Shown here piece after piece: positions 16,557 to 24,491 of a stretch of DNA of 33,545 nt. This stretch comes from Cyanobacteriota bacterium. GTDB lineage: Bacteria > Cyanobacteriota > Cyanobacteriia > Cyanobacteriales > Microcoleaceae. Location of the stretch: NCBI GenBank assembly GCA_025362325.1, contig JANYGO010000022.1, positions 1 to 33,545 of the forward strand, written 5' to 3'. The number at the start of each line of letters is the position of its first letter. Position 1 is the first letter of the stretch. The translations under genes and the position numbers were made by a program. The notes below the pieces were generated by a model that worked only from the letters and a program-made list of their open reading frames with translations, did no database searches and was not told the origin of the DNA.

Positions 16557-17903
16557 ATGATCGTAACAACATCGCCCGCAATTTTAAGTGAAGACCAAGC
16601 CTTATCTTTGGTAGAAAAAGTAGTCAAGCAATCCGAAGCCGAAGCAGTATTTGTCAGTCTTTCTACTGGCGAAGAATCTCTTTCCCGATTTTCGGAAAAT
16701 CAAATCAGCCAAAATATTAGCAAGACTGTATTTAGCCTCAACATTACTAGCTATTTTGGCAACAAAAGCGCTTCTGCTGCTGTTACCGAATTTGATGAAG
16801 ATGCGATCGCCCAAACCATTAAGCGATCGGAAGAACTCGCCAGAATAGCCCCCGCAGACCCCGAATGGATGCCCTTGCTGCCCCCTCAAACCTACGATTT
16901 ACCCGCGCCCGCGTTTGATGCAGCAACGGCCGCTATATCGCCTCTAGCGCGGGCAGAATTGGTGCGGCAAGCCTGCGCGATCGCATCTGGCGAAGGCGCG
17001 GAAGCTTCCGGTACTTTGAGCGCTGAGGCTTCGCTGTACGCGATCGCCTCGTCAACTGGACTCCGGGCCTGCAACCAGTCTACAGATGCGAATTTCGGCT
17101 TTACAGCCCGCATTGGAGACGGTTCTAGCTGGACTCAGAGCACTGCTTGGGGCATCCACCAATTGCCAGTGGCCCAATTAGCAGAGCAAGTGCTCGATCG
17201 CGCCAAAGCCTCCCGCAACCCCCGCGAAGTCGTTCCCGGCGTGTATCCTGTAATCTTTGAGGGCGCTGCGTTTGCGGACTTGCTACCCTGGGTAATTTGG
17301 GGGCTGGATGCGAGGGCGGCGGATGAGGGGCGATCGTTTATGTCGATCGCCGATGCAGCCGGAAAACCCGCTGGAAACCGCGCGGGGGAACAGCTTTTCA
17401 GCCCGTTAGTGCAGGTACAGCGCGATCCGAGTCATCCTTTGTTGCGATCGAATAATTTCTTCGGCGACGGATTGAGCAATAACTATTTGGAAATCATCAA
17501 AAATGGTATTCCTCAAAGTTTATCTTATTCGCGCTACTGGGCTGCACAAAAAGGCAAAGAAGCGAAAGGTGCTTATTACCCGATGGTGATGACAGGTTCA
17601 GACCAAAGTTTAGCAGATTTAATTGCTCAAACTGAACGCGGAATTTTTGTCAGTCGAGCTTGGTATGTTCGCTATGTGAATCCTAAGACTTTGGAAGTGA
17701 CGGGAATGACTCGCGACGGTACTTTTTGGATTGAAAATGGCAAGGTTGCTTACCCGATTAAAAACTTGCGTTTCAATCAAGTTTTACCTGATATGTTGCG
17801 CGATGTGGATGCAGTTAGTGCGGTGAAGCGTTACGGCGGTAATGTCGTGCCCGGAGTGCGCGTGAAAGCTTTTAATTTCACGAGTATTACTGACAGTTTG
17901 TGA
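16557..17903 (+). CDS. TldD/PmbA-family protein, TldE (PmbA)-like non-catalytic subunit
   Basis: This 448-residue protein is homologous to TldD but lacks the HExxxH zinc motif, the defining difference of the TldE/PmbA subunit. Family features include SRFSENQISQNIS near residues 43-55, FTARIGDGSSW, NNFFGDGLSNNYLEII, and the C-terminal segment with GGNVVPGVRVKAFNFTSI. In the TldD/TldE pair this subunit contributes to the substrate chamber. It begins at ATG 16557, 60 bases after the DUF4926 gene. The usual function needs both subunits, so the two inserted small genes have not separated them beyond co-expression distance. Confidence 0.92.
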   Translation: MIVTTSPAILSEDQALSLVEKVVKQSEAEAVFVSLSTGEESLSRFSENQISQNISKTVFSLNITSYFGNKSASAAVTEFDEDAIAQTIKRSEELARIAPADPEWMPLLPPQTYDLPAPAFDAATAAISPLARAELVRQACAIASGEGAEASGTLSAEASLYAIASSTGLRACNQSTDANFGFTARIGDGSSWTQSTAWGIHQLPVAQLAEQVLDRAKASRNPREVVPGVYPVIFEGAAFADLLPWVIWGLDARAADEGRSFMSIADAAGKPAGNRAGEQLFSPLVQVQRDPSHPLLRSNNFFGDGLSNNYLEIIKNGIPQSLSYSRYWAAQKGKEAKGAYYPMVMTGSDQSLADLIAQTERGIFVSRAWYVRYVNPKTLEVTGMTRDGTFWIENGKVAYPIKNLRFNQVLPDMLRDVDAVSAVKRYGGNVVPGVRVKAFNFTSITDSL

Positions 17904-18163
17904 TTTGTAGAGTGTGTGCTGGGCGCGAATTTTTGTCTCGGATGTCGGGAGTGCGCGATCGCCCGTTAACCAAGCTGTTCGTAAAAATAGTATTTTTTTT
18001 GACCGAGGCATCTACCTTAAGGTAGAGTATTGTTTGTGACAGTTACCATAAAAACCAGCTACTCTGTGATTAGGGCGATCGAGAAAAACCCATTCCCAAT
18101 CCCCAAGCACCTTGCTTCACAATCCAGAAGTCACGAATACACAGATAGCTGTTTCTTCCCTGC

Positions 18164-18190
18164 TACATCCGTTACATCCGTTACATCCGT
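18164..18190 (+). repeat. Three tandem 9-base units (TACATCCGT)
   Basis: Units at 18164, 18173 and 18182, with a degenerate fourth (TACACTCATCCG). They lie in the 17904-18229 gap, 40 bases before the RNA methyltransferase. This gap otherwise holds no gene I can recognise. The unit number may vary between strains. Confidence 0.75.
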
Positions 18191-18229
18191 TACACTCATC
18201 CGCTGCCGAACTTTCCTTCGTAATTATCA

Positions 18230-19354
18230 ATGAATCAATATTTTGCTACAGTTGCGCGCGGTTTAGAAACTATTGCCGCCCAAGAATTAGAAAGTTTAGG
18301 GGCGCAGGATGTCAAGCCCGATTTTACAGGAGTTTACTTTGCGGGCGATCGCGCTTTACTGTACCGCGTCAATCTGTGGTCTAGAACAATTTTTCGAGTG
18401 CTAATGCCGATCGCCGAATTCCGGTGTTACGACTCAAATATGCTCTACCGCGAAGTGCAGAAAATTCCTTGGGACGAATACCTAGAGCCTCACAATACCT
18501 TAGCAGTAAACTGCACCGGCGGCAACGACAAGTTAAATCACACTCACTTTACAGCTTTACAGGTCAAAAATGCGATCGCCGACCAACAGCGCCTGCAATT
18601 TAACAAACGTTCCAATGTTGATGTCGAAAATCCCGATTTACTAATTAACCTTCACATCCATCGAGACCGCGCTATTTTGAGTTTAGACAGTTCCGGCGGC
18701 AGTTTGCACAGGCGGGGATATCGGCCTGCAATGGGGCTGGCTCCGCTCAAAGAAACCCTAGCTGCGGCATTGTTAGAGATGGCAGAATGGACGCCAGATT
18801 TGCCGTTTTTAGACCCGATGTGCGGTTCGGGAACTTTGCCTTTGGAAGCGAGTTTAAAAGCCTTGAATATTGCACCGGGATTGTTTCGCGAAAAGTTTGG
18901 ATTTATGACTTGGCGGGATTTTGACGAGCCATTGTGGGATTCATTGTGGGCGGAAGCTGAAAACGGCGAATTGCCTGAGCTTCCAGAAATGATTGCCGGG
19001 TGCGATCGCGATTCCGATATGTTAGATCAAGCTCGCACCAACGCCCAGCAAGCAGGCCTTGCAGGTAAGATTCAGTTTGCTCGTACCGAGTTATCCGAGT
19101 TGGAAGCACCAGCAGACAGAGGCGTTCTGATTTGCAATCCTCCCTACGGAGAGCGGCTGGGAGATGCTAGCGAATTGGGAGATTTGTACCAAATGTTGGG
19201 CGATATTTTCAAACAGCGTTTCAAAGGTTGGAATGCGTTTATTTTGACTGGAAATAAGGAGTTAGCGAAAAAGGTTGGACTCAGAACATCGAAGCGAATT
19301 CCGGTTTTTAATGGCTCGATTCCCTGTACTTTGCTAAAGTATGAACTGTATTGA
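18230..19354 (+). CDS. THUMP-domain class I RNA (guanine-N2) methyltransferase
   Basis: This 374-residue protein has an N-terminal THUMP RNA-binding region (about 40-160) and a C-terminal Rossmann-type methyltransferase. The SAM-binding loop is D195PMCGSGTLPLEA and the catalytic motif is N303-P-P-Y in NPPYGERLGD, the motif of amino-methyltransferases acting on guanine N2 or adenine N6. The architecture matches the N-terminal half of E. coli RlmL, which methylates 23S rRNA G2445; cyanobacteria carry it as a stand-alone protein, and the exact target here is inferred. ATG 18230 is the first start. It is followed after 66 bases by the AT-rich restriction-modification genes, which differ in composition and appear unrelated. 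Confidence 0.93.
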   Translation: MNQYFATVARGLETIAAQELESLGAQDVKPDFTGVYFAGDRALLYRVNLWSRTIFRVLMPIAEFRCYDSNMLYREVQKIPWDEYLEPHNTLAVNCTGGNDKLNHTHFTALQVKNAIADQQRLQFNKRSNVDVENPDLLINLHIHRDRAILSLDSSGGSLHRRGYRPAMGLAPLKETLAAALLEMAEWTPDLPFLDPMCGSGTLPLEASLKALNIAPGLFREKFGFMTWRDFDEPLWDSLWAEAENGELPELPEMIAGCDRDSDMLDQARTNAQQAGLAGKIQFARTELSELEAPADRGVLICNPPYGERLGDASELGDLYQMLGDIFKQRFKGWNAFILTGNKELAKKVGLRTSKRIPVFNGSIPCTLLKYELY

Positions 19355-19420
19355 ATATTTACAGAACATATCTCACGACACTTGGTAAAAGCCAATATTA
19401 ATTGGAAGAGGTTAGGCTGA

Positions 19421-20272
19421 ATGAAAATCTTTGAAATTGACGGGCACAAGCTATTTTTAGGAGATGTATTAGAAGTGCTTTCTAGTGAAATCAAAGACAA
19501 CTCTATTGATTTAATTTTTGCCGATCCTCCCTATAATATTGGCAAAGACTTTAATGGTTTTAAAGACAAGTGGGAATTTGAAAGCGATTATTTAGAATGG
19601 AGTTATAATTGGTTGAAGGTATGTGTTAACAAACTCAAGGATAACGGTAGTTTGTATCTGATGGCGTCAACTCAAAGTATGCCCTACTTTGATTTATATT
19701 TGCGCGATCGTTTAACAGTTCTTTCTCGAATAGTGTGGTATTATGACAGTTCGGGCGTACAAGCAAAAAAATATTACGGTTCTCTGTACGAACCAATTTT
19801 ATATTGCGTCAAAGACAAACGAAATTATACATTTAATTCCTCACATATCCTTGTAGAAGCCAAAACCGGAGCTGTTAGAAAACTAATTGACTACCGCAAG
19901 TCTACACCATCAGTATATAATTCTGAAAAAGTTCCCGGTAATGTCTGGGAGTTTCCGAGAGTCAGATATCGTATGCCTGAGTATGAGGAGCATCCTACCC
20001 AAAAACCAACATCGTTGTTAGAAAGAATTATCAAAGCAAGTAGTAATGAGGGTGACATTGTACTAGATATATTTTCGGGAAGTTTTACAACCTCCTTTGT
20101 TGCGAAGCAACTTAAAAGAAAGTCAATTGGTATAGAATTACAAGAAAAGTATCTACAAATAGGATTGCGGAGGTTGGGAATTACCCCGGATGATAGTGAA
20201 GAGGAGCTGATGTCTGAAGTCAACTCCGGTGAACTTTCGCCAAAGCAGCTAAAATTAAACTTACAATTGTGA
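19421..20272 (+). CDS. Type II DNA adenine-N6 methyltransferase (YhdJ-like)
   Basis: The 283-residue enzyme has the beta-class motif order: D35-P-P-Y (FADPPYNIG) first, then the SAM site DIFSGSFTTSFVAK near residue 213. The segments YLMASTQSMPYFDLYL, YYDSSGVQAKK, VEAKTGAVRKLIDYRKS and VPGNVWEFPRVRYRM closely resemble E. coli YhdJ, which methylates ATGCAT; the recognition of ATGCAT here is an inference from that resemblance. The last 20 residues are an unrelated charged tail. It overlaps the downstream gene by four bases. Base composition is clearly more AT-rich than neighbouring genes, suggesting horizontal acquisition as a unit. Confidence 0.93.
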   Translation: MKIFEIDGHKLFLGDVLEVLSSEIKDNSIDLIFADPPYNIGKDFNGFKDKWEFESDYLEWSYNWLKVCVNKLKDNGSLYLMASTQSMPYFDLYLRDRLTVLSRIVWYYDSSGVQAKKYYGSLYEPILYCVKDKRNYTFNSSHILVEAKTGAVRKLIDYRKSTPSVYNSEKVPGNVWEFPRVRYRMPEYEEHPTQKPTSLLERIIKASSNEGDIVLDIFSGSFTTSFVAKQLKRKSIGIELQEKYLQIGLRRLGITPDDSEEELMSEVNSGELSPKQLKLNLQL

Positions 20273-21423
20273 TAAAAATGGAACATGAATTTACAAAAAT
20301 AATTAAGAAAATGTTAGAGGATAAGTTTGGCGAGGTGGGCGAGCAAATATTTACTGAAAGCCACCTAATTTTATATTTGAATATCAAGACTAAATCTGCA
20401 AATAAAGGCTCAAAATCAAGAGGAAGTTTTGCCAATTTATACGCTATCTATGTTTTGGTTGAAGACTATATTTTGAAAAATTTTCATCGCACAGGGATGT
20501 ATTCAGATTATGAAGGTGCAGTTTATACAAATATTTTTAAGAGACAGCGTGAATTACCATTCGGGCAAAAGCTTCAAAATCATGGTTTGAATCATAGGAT
20601 GAATGAAGAATTTAAAAGATATTTTCCCACTTGTGAATTCATCCCGATTTTGAGAAATCATAAAAATAACAGGTATTGGTTTAACGAGAATTTATTAAAA
20701 GTTAAAATTAATGATAATGAACACAATATAGCAAAAACAGTAATCGATATAATTGATGCTTACGTGGAAGCTAAGAGAGATAGCTTTGAAAAGTTTATTC
20801 AACTTTGTAAAGATGCTCAAAGATTGACAGAGGCTCAAGTTAGAGAATTTATCAAACAAATGGTAGCGCCAACTGTAGATGCTAGAATATTCGAGATAGT
20901 CAGCTACAGTATATTAAAATACTACTACAACGACCGAGTTATTTATTGGGGCTATGAACTAGACACACTCCAGCAAGAAAATTTAAAGCTGTTTAAAACA
21001 GGTAGGACAAATGCTAATGATGGGGGAATTGACTTTGTAATGAAACCCCTAGGACGTTTTTTTCAGGTGACAGAAACTGTAGATGTGAATAAATATTTCC
21101 TAGACATTGATAAAATTGAAAGGTATCCGATCACATTTGTAGTTAAATCTTTAGATTCAGATATTGAAATTAGGTCGAAGATTGAAGCACAAGCTCGAAA
21201 GCTGTATTCAATCAATGCTATAGTGTCGCAGTATATGGAATGTATCGAGGAAATAATCAATGTTCCTATTCTGATAGAAAGATTTGAACAAGCTGTTGCC
21301 CAAGGATATTTAAGCAATATATTGAGCGAAATTATTAGGCAGAGCAGATTGGAATTTAATTCTGAAGATCTGGAAGAAAGTCTGGAAATTGAACTATTAG
21401 AAGTTGCTCTAGAAGATGAATGA
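20269..21423 (+). CDS. Probable type II restriction endonuclease, partner of the methyltransferase
   Basis: The frame starts at GTG 20269 (overlapping the methyltransferase stop, GTGA) or at ATG 20278, giving 384 or 381 residues. No exact family is recognised. A plausible PD-(D/E)XK core lies at about 213-270: a helix with Glu (ARIFEIVSYSILKYYY), then NDGGID255FV and a strand FFQ266VTE, like the G-I-D ... Q-x-K pattern of Mrr-type nucleases, though the expected Lys is replaced by Thr268. It is AT-rich like the methyltransferase and translationally coupled to it, which is the strongest argument for its role. If the partner methylates ATGCAT, it would cut the same site, as AvaIII-type enzymes of cyanobacteria do. 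This is inference. Confidence 0.8.
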   Translation: MIKMEHEFTKIIKKMLEDKFGEVGEQIFTESHLILYLNIKTKSANKGSKSRGSFANLYAIYVLVEDYILKNFHRTGMYSDYEGAVYTNIFKRQRELPFGQKLQNHGLNHRMNEEFKRYFPTCEFIPILRNHKNNRYWFNENLLKVKINDNEHNIAKTVIDIIDAYVEAKRDSFEKFIQLCKDAQRLTEAQVREFIKQMVAPTVDARIFEIVSYSILKYYYNDRVIYWGYELDTLQQENLKLFKTGRTNANDGGIDFVMKPLGRFFQVTETVDVNKYFLDIDKIERYPITFVVKSLDSDIEIRSKIEAQARKLYSINAIVSQYMECIEEIINVPILIERFEQAVAQGYLSNILSEIIRQSRLEFNSEDLEESLEIELLEVALEDE

Positions 21424-21472
21424 TTCAGTAATAAAATCAGCTTGTTTGATAGAATTATTATTTCCTTACCGC

Positions 21473-21865
21473 TCATCCCTCCACTGGCAATAAAGAAACG
21501 TGAGCCGAAACAATCTTCCATCCTTGAGGAAACTTCCGCCACATCTGACTTTGCCGCCCCAGCCACACGACTCCATCCGTCATATGCCGAAATTCCAGGG
21601 TTACAGCCGCCGTGTCTACACCGAAAGTCACGATTTTTAGATTGTACATTTCTCGATCGACATTTACAACCTCACGCCCTTGACGAAAAGCCCTCACCTC
21701 ATCGCCCCCGTACAAATTCTCCGTCACCCCAAACCGCACTACTTCCGGCGCATCCCAGAACAAATTATCGAGAGTTTCAATATCATTCGTACAAAGAGCT
21801 GTTTCGTATTTCAAATACAGTGCAGTTAGCTCAGCCACCACAGCAGCATCATTTATTGCCCTCAT
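21473..21865 (-). CDS. HpxZ/AtzH-like protein (DUF3225, NTF2-like fold)
   Basis: This 130-residue protein has the pattern of the HpxZ/AtzH family: VVRFGVTENLYGGDEVRAF, then FGVDTAAVTLEF, GRQSQMW and a C-terminal GWKIVSAHVS. Members have a cone-shaped NTF2-like fold and are encoded near oxalurate, ureide or cyanurate catabolism enzymes, often with an amidase. Here there is no such neighbour: the left side is the restriction gene (convergent) and the right side the cyclophilin. A role in amide nitrogen metabolism is therefore only family-based. The start at ATG 21863-21865 lies within an AT-rich gap with a family C repeat. Confidence 0.85.
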   Translation of the reverse strand: MRAINDAAVVAELTALYLKYETALCTNDIETLDNLFWDAPEVVRFGVTENLYGGDEVRAFRQGREVVNVDREMYNLKIVTFGVDTAAVTLEFRHMTDGVVWLGRQSQMWRKFPQGWKIVSAHVSLLPVEG

Positions 21866-21913
21866 AAATTGTCTCTTTTAAAAGTATCAATTTTCCCGAT
21901 TATTGTTTGCAAT

Positions 21914-21929
21914 AAGGACTAAAGTCCTT
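21914..21929. repeat. Family C palindrome (AAGGACTAAAGTCCTT)
   Basis: A perfect 16-base palindrome followed by ACTACAAACG, the same core as the tandem array at 31166-31300 and the copy at 26486. It lies between the cyclophilin and HpxZ-like genes. Confidence 0.85.
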
Positions 21930-21956
21930 ACTACAAACGCGGCTAATTACGGGAAA

Positions 21957-22376
21957 TTAATGCTCAATCTTGAGCGAAATAATCTTGTCGCCTTTGCTAA
22001 TAGCATTGACAACAGACATATCCTCAGTTTTGCCAAAAGTTGTGTGAACTCCGTCTAAATGAGACTGGGGAGAATGGCAAATAAAGAATTGGCTACCACC
22101 TGTATCGCGGCCTGCGTGAGCCATCGATAAAGTTCCTGCCAAATGTTTGTTCGAGTTGATTTCACACTTAATTTTGTATCCGGGGCCGCCTGTTCCAGTG
22201 CCTTGGGGACAGCCACCTTGAACCATAAAGTTAGGAATGACTCGGTGAAACGATAGTCCGTCGTAAAAACCTTTTTCTGCCAAGTCAACAAAATTCTTCA
22301 CTGTATTGGGCGCATCCGCATCGAATAGTTCCAAATTGATCGTGCCTTTGTTGGTTTCCATAATAGCGCGGGTCAT
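21957..22376 (-). CDS. Cyclophilin-type peptidyl-prolyl cis-trans isomerase
   Basis: This 139-residue protein is a compact bacterial cyclophilin that catalyses proline isomerisation during folding. Signatures are [13 protein letters not shown] with the catalytic Arg, [12 protein letters not shown], the [11 protein letters not shown] stretch and [23 protein letters not shown] (the first 20 residues of that stretch being the core). There is no signal peptide, so it is cytoplasmic. ATG at 22374-22376 has AGGAG six bases upstream, a clear ribosome-binding site. The gene is monocistronic by spacing, with 236 bases of repeats between it and the prohibitin gene upstream. Confidence 0.96.
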   Translation of the reverse strand: MTRAIMETNKGTINLELFDADAPNTVKNFVDLAEKGFYDGLSFHRVIPNFMVQGGCPQGTGTGGPGYKIKCEINSNKHLAGTLSMAHAGRDTGGSQFFICHSPQSHLDGVHTTFGKTEDMSVVNAISKGDKIISLKIEH

Positions 22377-22438
22377 AATTTCTCCTGGCTTTCTAAAATG
22401 AGTGTGCTGTCTGCGTGTTAATTGCGGACTTCGCTTTG

Positions 22439-22593
22439 ATAGCGACAGGTTTTAAGCTGTCGCTATATTTTGGCTTTCCGAAGTGTAGCATACTCCGCCA
22501 ACTCTCATAGGACTTGTGCAGGCTTTCTGAGCAAACCCGGTTTCGGGCGAAATTTATCGTTAGCAAAGTCAATATTTTCGGAGAAACCGGGTT
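22439..22593. repeat. Two inverted repeats in the gap between cyclophilin and prohibitin genes
   Basis: ATAGCGACAG (22439-22448) pairs with CTGTCGCTAT (22457-22466), an 8-base loop between them. AACCCGGTTTC (22534-22544) pairs with GAAACCGGGTT (22583-22593) across a 38-base loop; this second type is a common cyanobacterial dispersed repeat. The second lies immediately downstream of the prohibitin stop and might form its terminator, but no U-tract follows. Confidence 0.65.
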
Positions 22594-22612
22594 GCTTGGC
22601 CTCACTGCTATT

Positions 22613-23482
22613 TTAATTGTTGGTCACTGTTTTGCGATCGGGTTCTTCCTGCATATCGTTCATATTAAAAATGAAAGGAACCCGACTCGAACCGCTGCCC
22701 ATAACCAGCACTTTTGGCATCTGAGCGCCGCCGCTTCTCCAAGCTTCGATCGCCTCTTTTTGCAGCACCAAATCGCCGCCCTGAGCCTTCAAAGTTTCCG
22801 CCAAAAGTCTTTGAGCTTCTGCCCTACCTTGAGCGCGGTTAATGTCAGCTTGAGCCTGTTGTTCTGCTTCCTGAGCAACATAAACAGCCCTTTGCGCCCG
22901 CTGTTCAGCAACCTGTTTCTCCTCAACCGCCTTCGCAAAATCTGTGGAGAAGCGAATGTTGACAACGCTTGTATCAAGCACGATTACATCATACTTTGAT
23001 AACCTTTCCTTCAGTGCACTATCAAAATCTCGTTTCAGTTCGCTTCTTTGAGTGATAGATTGTTCAGCAGTTCTCAGTGCAGCCGCTGTTTTAAACGCTT
23101 CTTGCGTCTGAGGAGCAATAATCTTTGAAACTATATTCTCCAATGTTCCTTGAGTTCTTCTGACATCAACTATTCTCGCAGGATCGAGGCGAAAATTGAT
23201 GGCAAAACTAGCATTTAAATCCTGAAGGTCTTTAGTAGCACTCTGGGCGGGAACTTCAAATTTTTGCACTGTTACATCGTATATATCTACCTTGGATATC
23301 AGCGGGGGTCTGAAATGAAATCCCTCTAACAATGCTCCATCTGTGGCTTTTCCTAAAACGCTGACCACCCCTGCTTCACCTGGATTGATGACAACAAAAG
23401 AGTTGAAGCCGAGGAGCAGCGCGACTACTAATAGAATCCCAGCGATTGCTGATGATACGCTCTGGAAACTTTGAGTTTTCAA
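22613..23482 (-). CDS. Prohibitin-type SPFH-domain membrane protein
   Basis: The 289-residue protein begins with a hydrophobic anchor (SAIAGILLVVALLLGFNSFVV, first 20 residues shown to VV) and has an SPFH domain from about residue 30 (INPGEAGVVSVLGK) to 180, then a helical coiled-coil tail (EEKQVAEQRAQRAVYVAQEA) and a C-terminal Leu/Gly region. Bacterial prohibitins form ring or cap structures on membranes, often with a protease partner. The start is TTG at 23482: AAGGAG at 23491-23496 lies eight bases upstream of it, whereas the next possible TTG (23509) would put the binding site inside the gene. It stands alone between repeats, so no partner is suggested. Confidence 0.93.
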   Translation of the reverse strand: MKTQSFQSVSSAIAGILLVVALLLGFNSFVVINPGEAGVVSVLGKATDGALLEGFHFRPPLISKVDIYDVTVQKFEVPAQSATKDLQDLNASFAINFRLDPARIVDVRRTQGTLENIVSKIIAPQTQEAFKTAAALRTAEQSITQRSELKRDFDSALKERLSKYDVIVLDTSVVNIRFSTDFAKAVEEKQVAEQRAQRAVYVAQEAEQQAQADINRAQGRAEAQRLLAETLKAQGGDLVLQKEAIEAWRSGGAQMPKVLVMGSGSSRVPFIFNMNDMQEEPDRKTVTNN

Positions 23483-23590
23483 AATACACGCTCCTTTGTG
23501 ATAATTCAATTATAATGGTTAAATGGATTAGGTCGCCTCTAAATTCTAAAATCTAAAATAGATGGGGTCGCCTATAAAATCTAAAATCGA

Positions 23591-24385
23591 TTGATTGTGG
23601 AAATTGTTAAATACCCCAGAACTTATCACATCGAAGGTTCGCGTTTCGGGCCTGGTGATGAAGACCTCGACAGCGTGCCGTTTAGCGCTATTTGCGATCG
23701 CCCTTTAATCATCGAAGAAAAGGTAGACGGCGCCAATACAGGCATCAGCTTCGCCCCAGACGGGCAAATGCTGCTGCAAAGCCGCGGCCACTATCTCACC
23801 GGCGGGCCGAGAGAAAAACATTTTAACTTATTCAAACAGTGGGCTTTCAGTCTCAGCGGCGTGCTGGGAGAAGTGCTGGGAAATCGTTATATTTTGTACG
23901 GCGAATGGCTTTATGCCAAACACACGGTTTTTTATGATTTTTTGCCGCATTATTTTATGGAATACGACGTGCTGGACTTAGAAACAAGTCAATTTCTGAG
24001 TACAGAATCCCGCCGCCAGTTGTTAAGCGGATTGCCGTTAGTGTCAGTTCCCGTGCTGTTTTTGGGAGTGCTGAAATCGCCCAAGCAGATGATGCAGTTG
24101 ATGAATAAATCTAATTTTATTCAACCGGGACATTTGGAGGAATTACGTTTGTACTGCCGGGAATTAGGATTAAATGAAGAGCGGTGTTTGAAAGAGACTG
24201 ATAAAAGCGATGTTATGGAGGGTTTGTATATTAAAGTCGAAGAAGATGGAATTGTTAAAGCCCGTTACAAATACGTGCGCGCTAGCTTTTTAACGGCGAT
24301 TAAGAATGCGGAGGGACATTGGCTGAATCGTCCGATTGTACCTAATGTTTTGCGTCCGGGCGCAGATTTATTTAAGTTTAGTTGA
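23591..24385 (+). CDS. RNA ligase (Rnl2-like/RNA_ligase family)
   Basis: The protein (264 residues from TTG 23591, or 262 from GTG 23597; the start is uncertain) has nucleotidyltransferase motifs of RNA ligases: I with adenylated Lys44 in EEKVDGAN, Ia/III in LYGEWLYAKH, IV in VMEGLYIKVEE and V in KARYKYV. It would seal 5'-phosphate and 3'-hydroxyl RNA ends using ATP. The next gene encodes an HD-kinase that produces exactly those ends, so the two probably form an RNA repair pair. No tail domain beyond motif V is evident, so substrate choice is unclear. A 52-base family A repeat separates the two genes. Confidence 0.9.
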   Translation: MIVEIVKYPRTYHIEGSRFGPGDEDLDSVPFSAICDRPLIIEEKVDGANTGISFAPDGQMLLQSRGHYLTGGPREKHFNLFKQWAFSLSGVLGEVLGNRYILYGEWLYAKHTVFYDFLPHYFMEYDVLDLETSQFLSTESRRQLLSGLPLVSVPVLFLGVLKSPKQMMQLMNKSNFIQPGHLEELRLYCRELGLNEERCLKETDKSDVMEGLYIKVEEDGIVKARYKYVRASFLTAIKNAEGHWLNRPIVPNVLRPGADLFKFS

Positions 24386-24410
24386 AGACTCCTAATAGTC
24401 CGTTGAGAGT

Positions 24411-24466
24411 CGGCGGTTGAAACCGCGACTATACAAACAATGTCCGCCTCCGCGGACTAAGAAATT
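24411..24466 (+). repeat. Family A repeat between ligase and HD-kinase genes
   Basis: Reads CGGCGGTTGAAACCGCGAC, TATACAAACAATGTCCGCC and TCCGCGGACTAAG, the same unit as at 12561. It is the only insert between the two RNA repair genes; its hairpins may affect their joint transcript. Confidence 0.88.
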
Positions 24467-24491
24467 ACAATATTAACAAACAGGTAAAACC

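Noticed and set aside
22439-22466. Terminator of the prohibitin gene
   Set aside because: The hairpin is sound but lies about 150 bases past the stop and has no U-tract on the minus strand.
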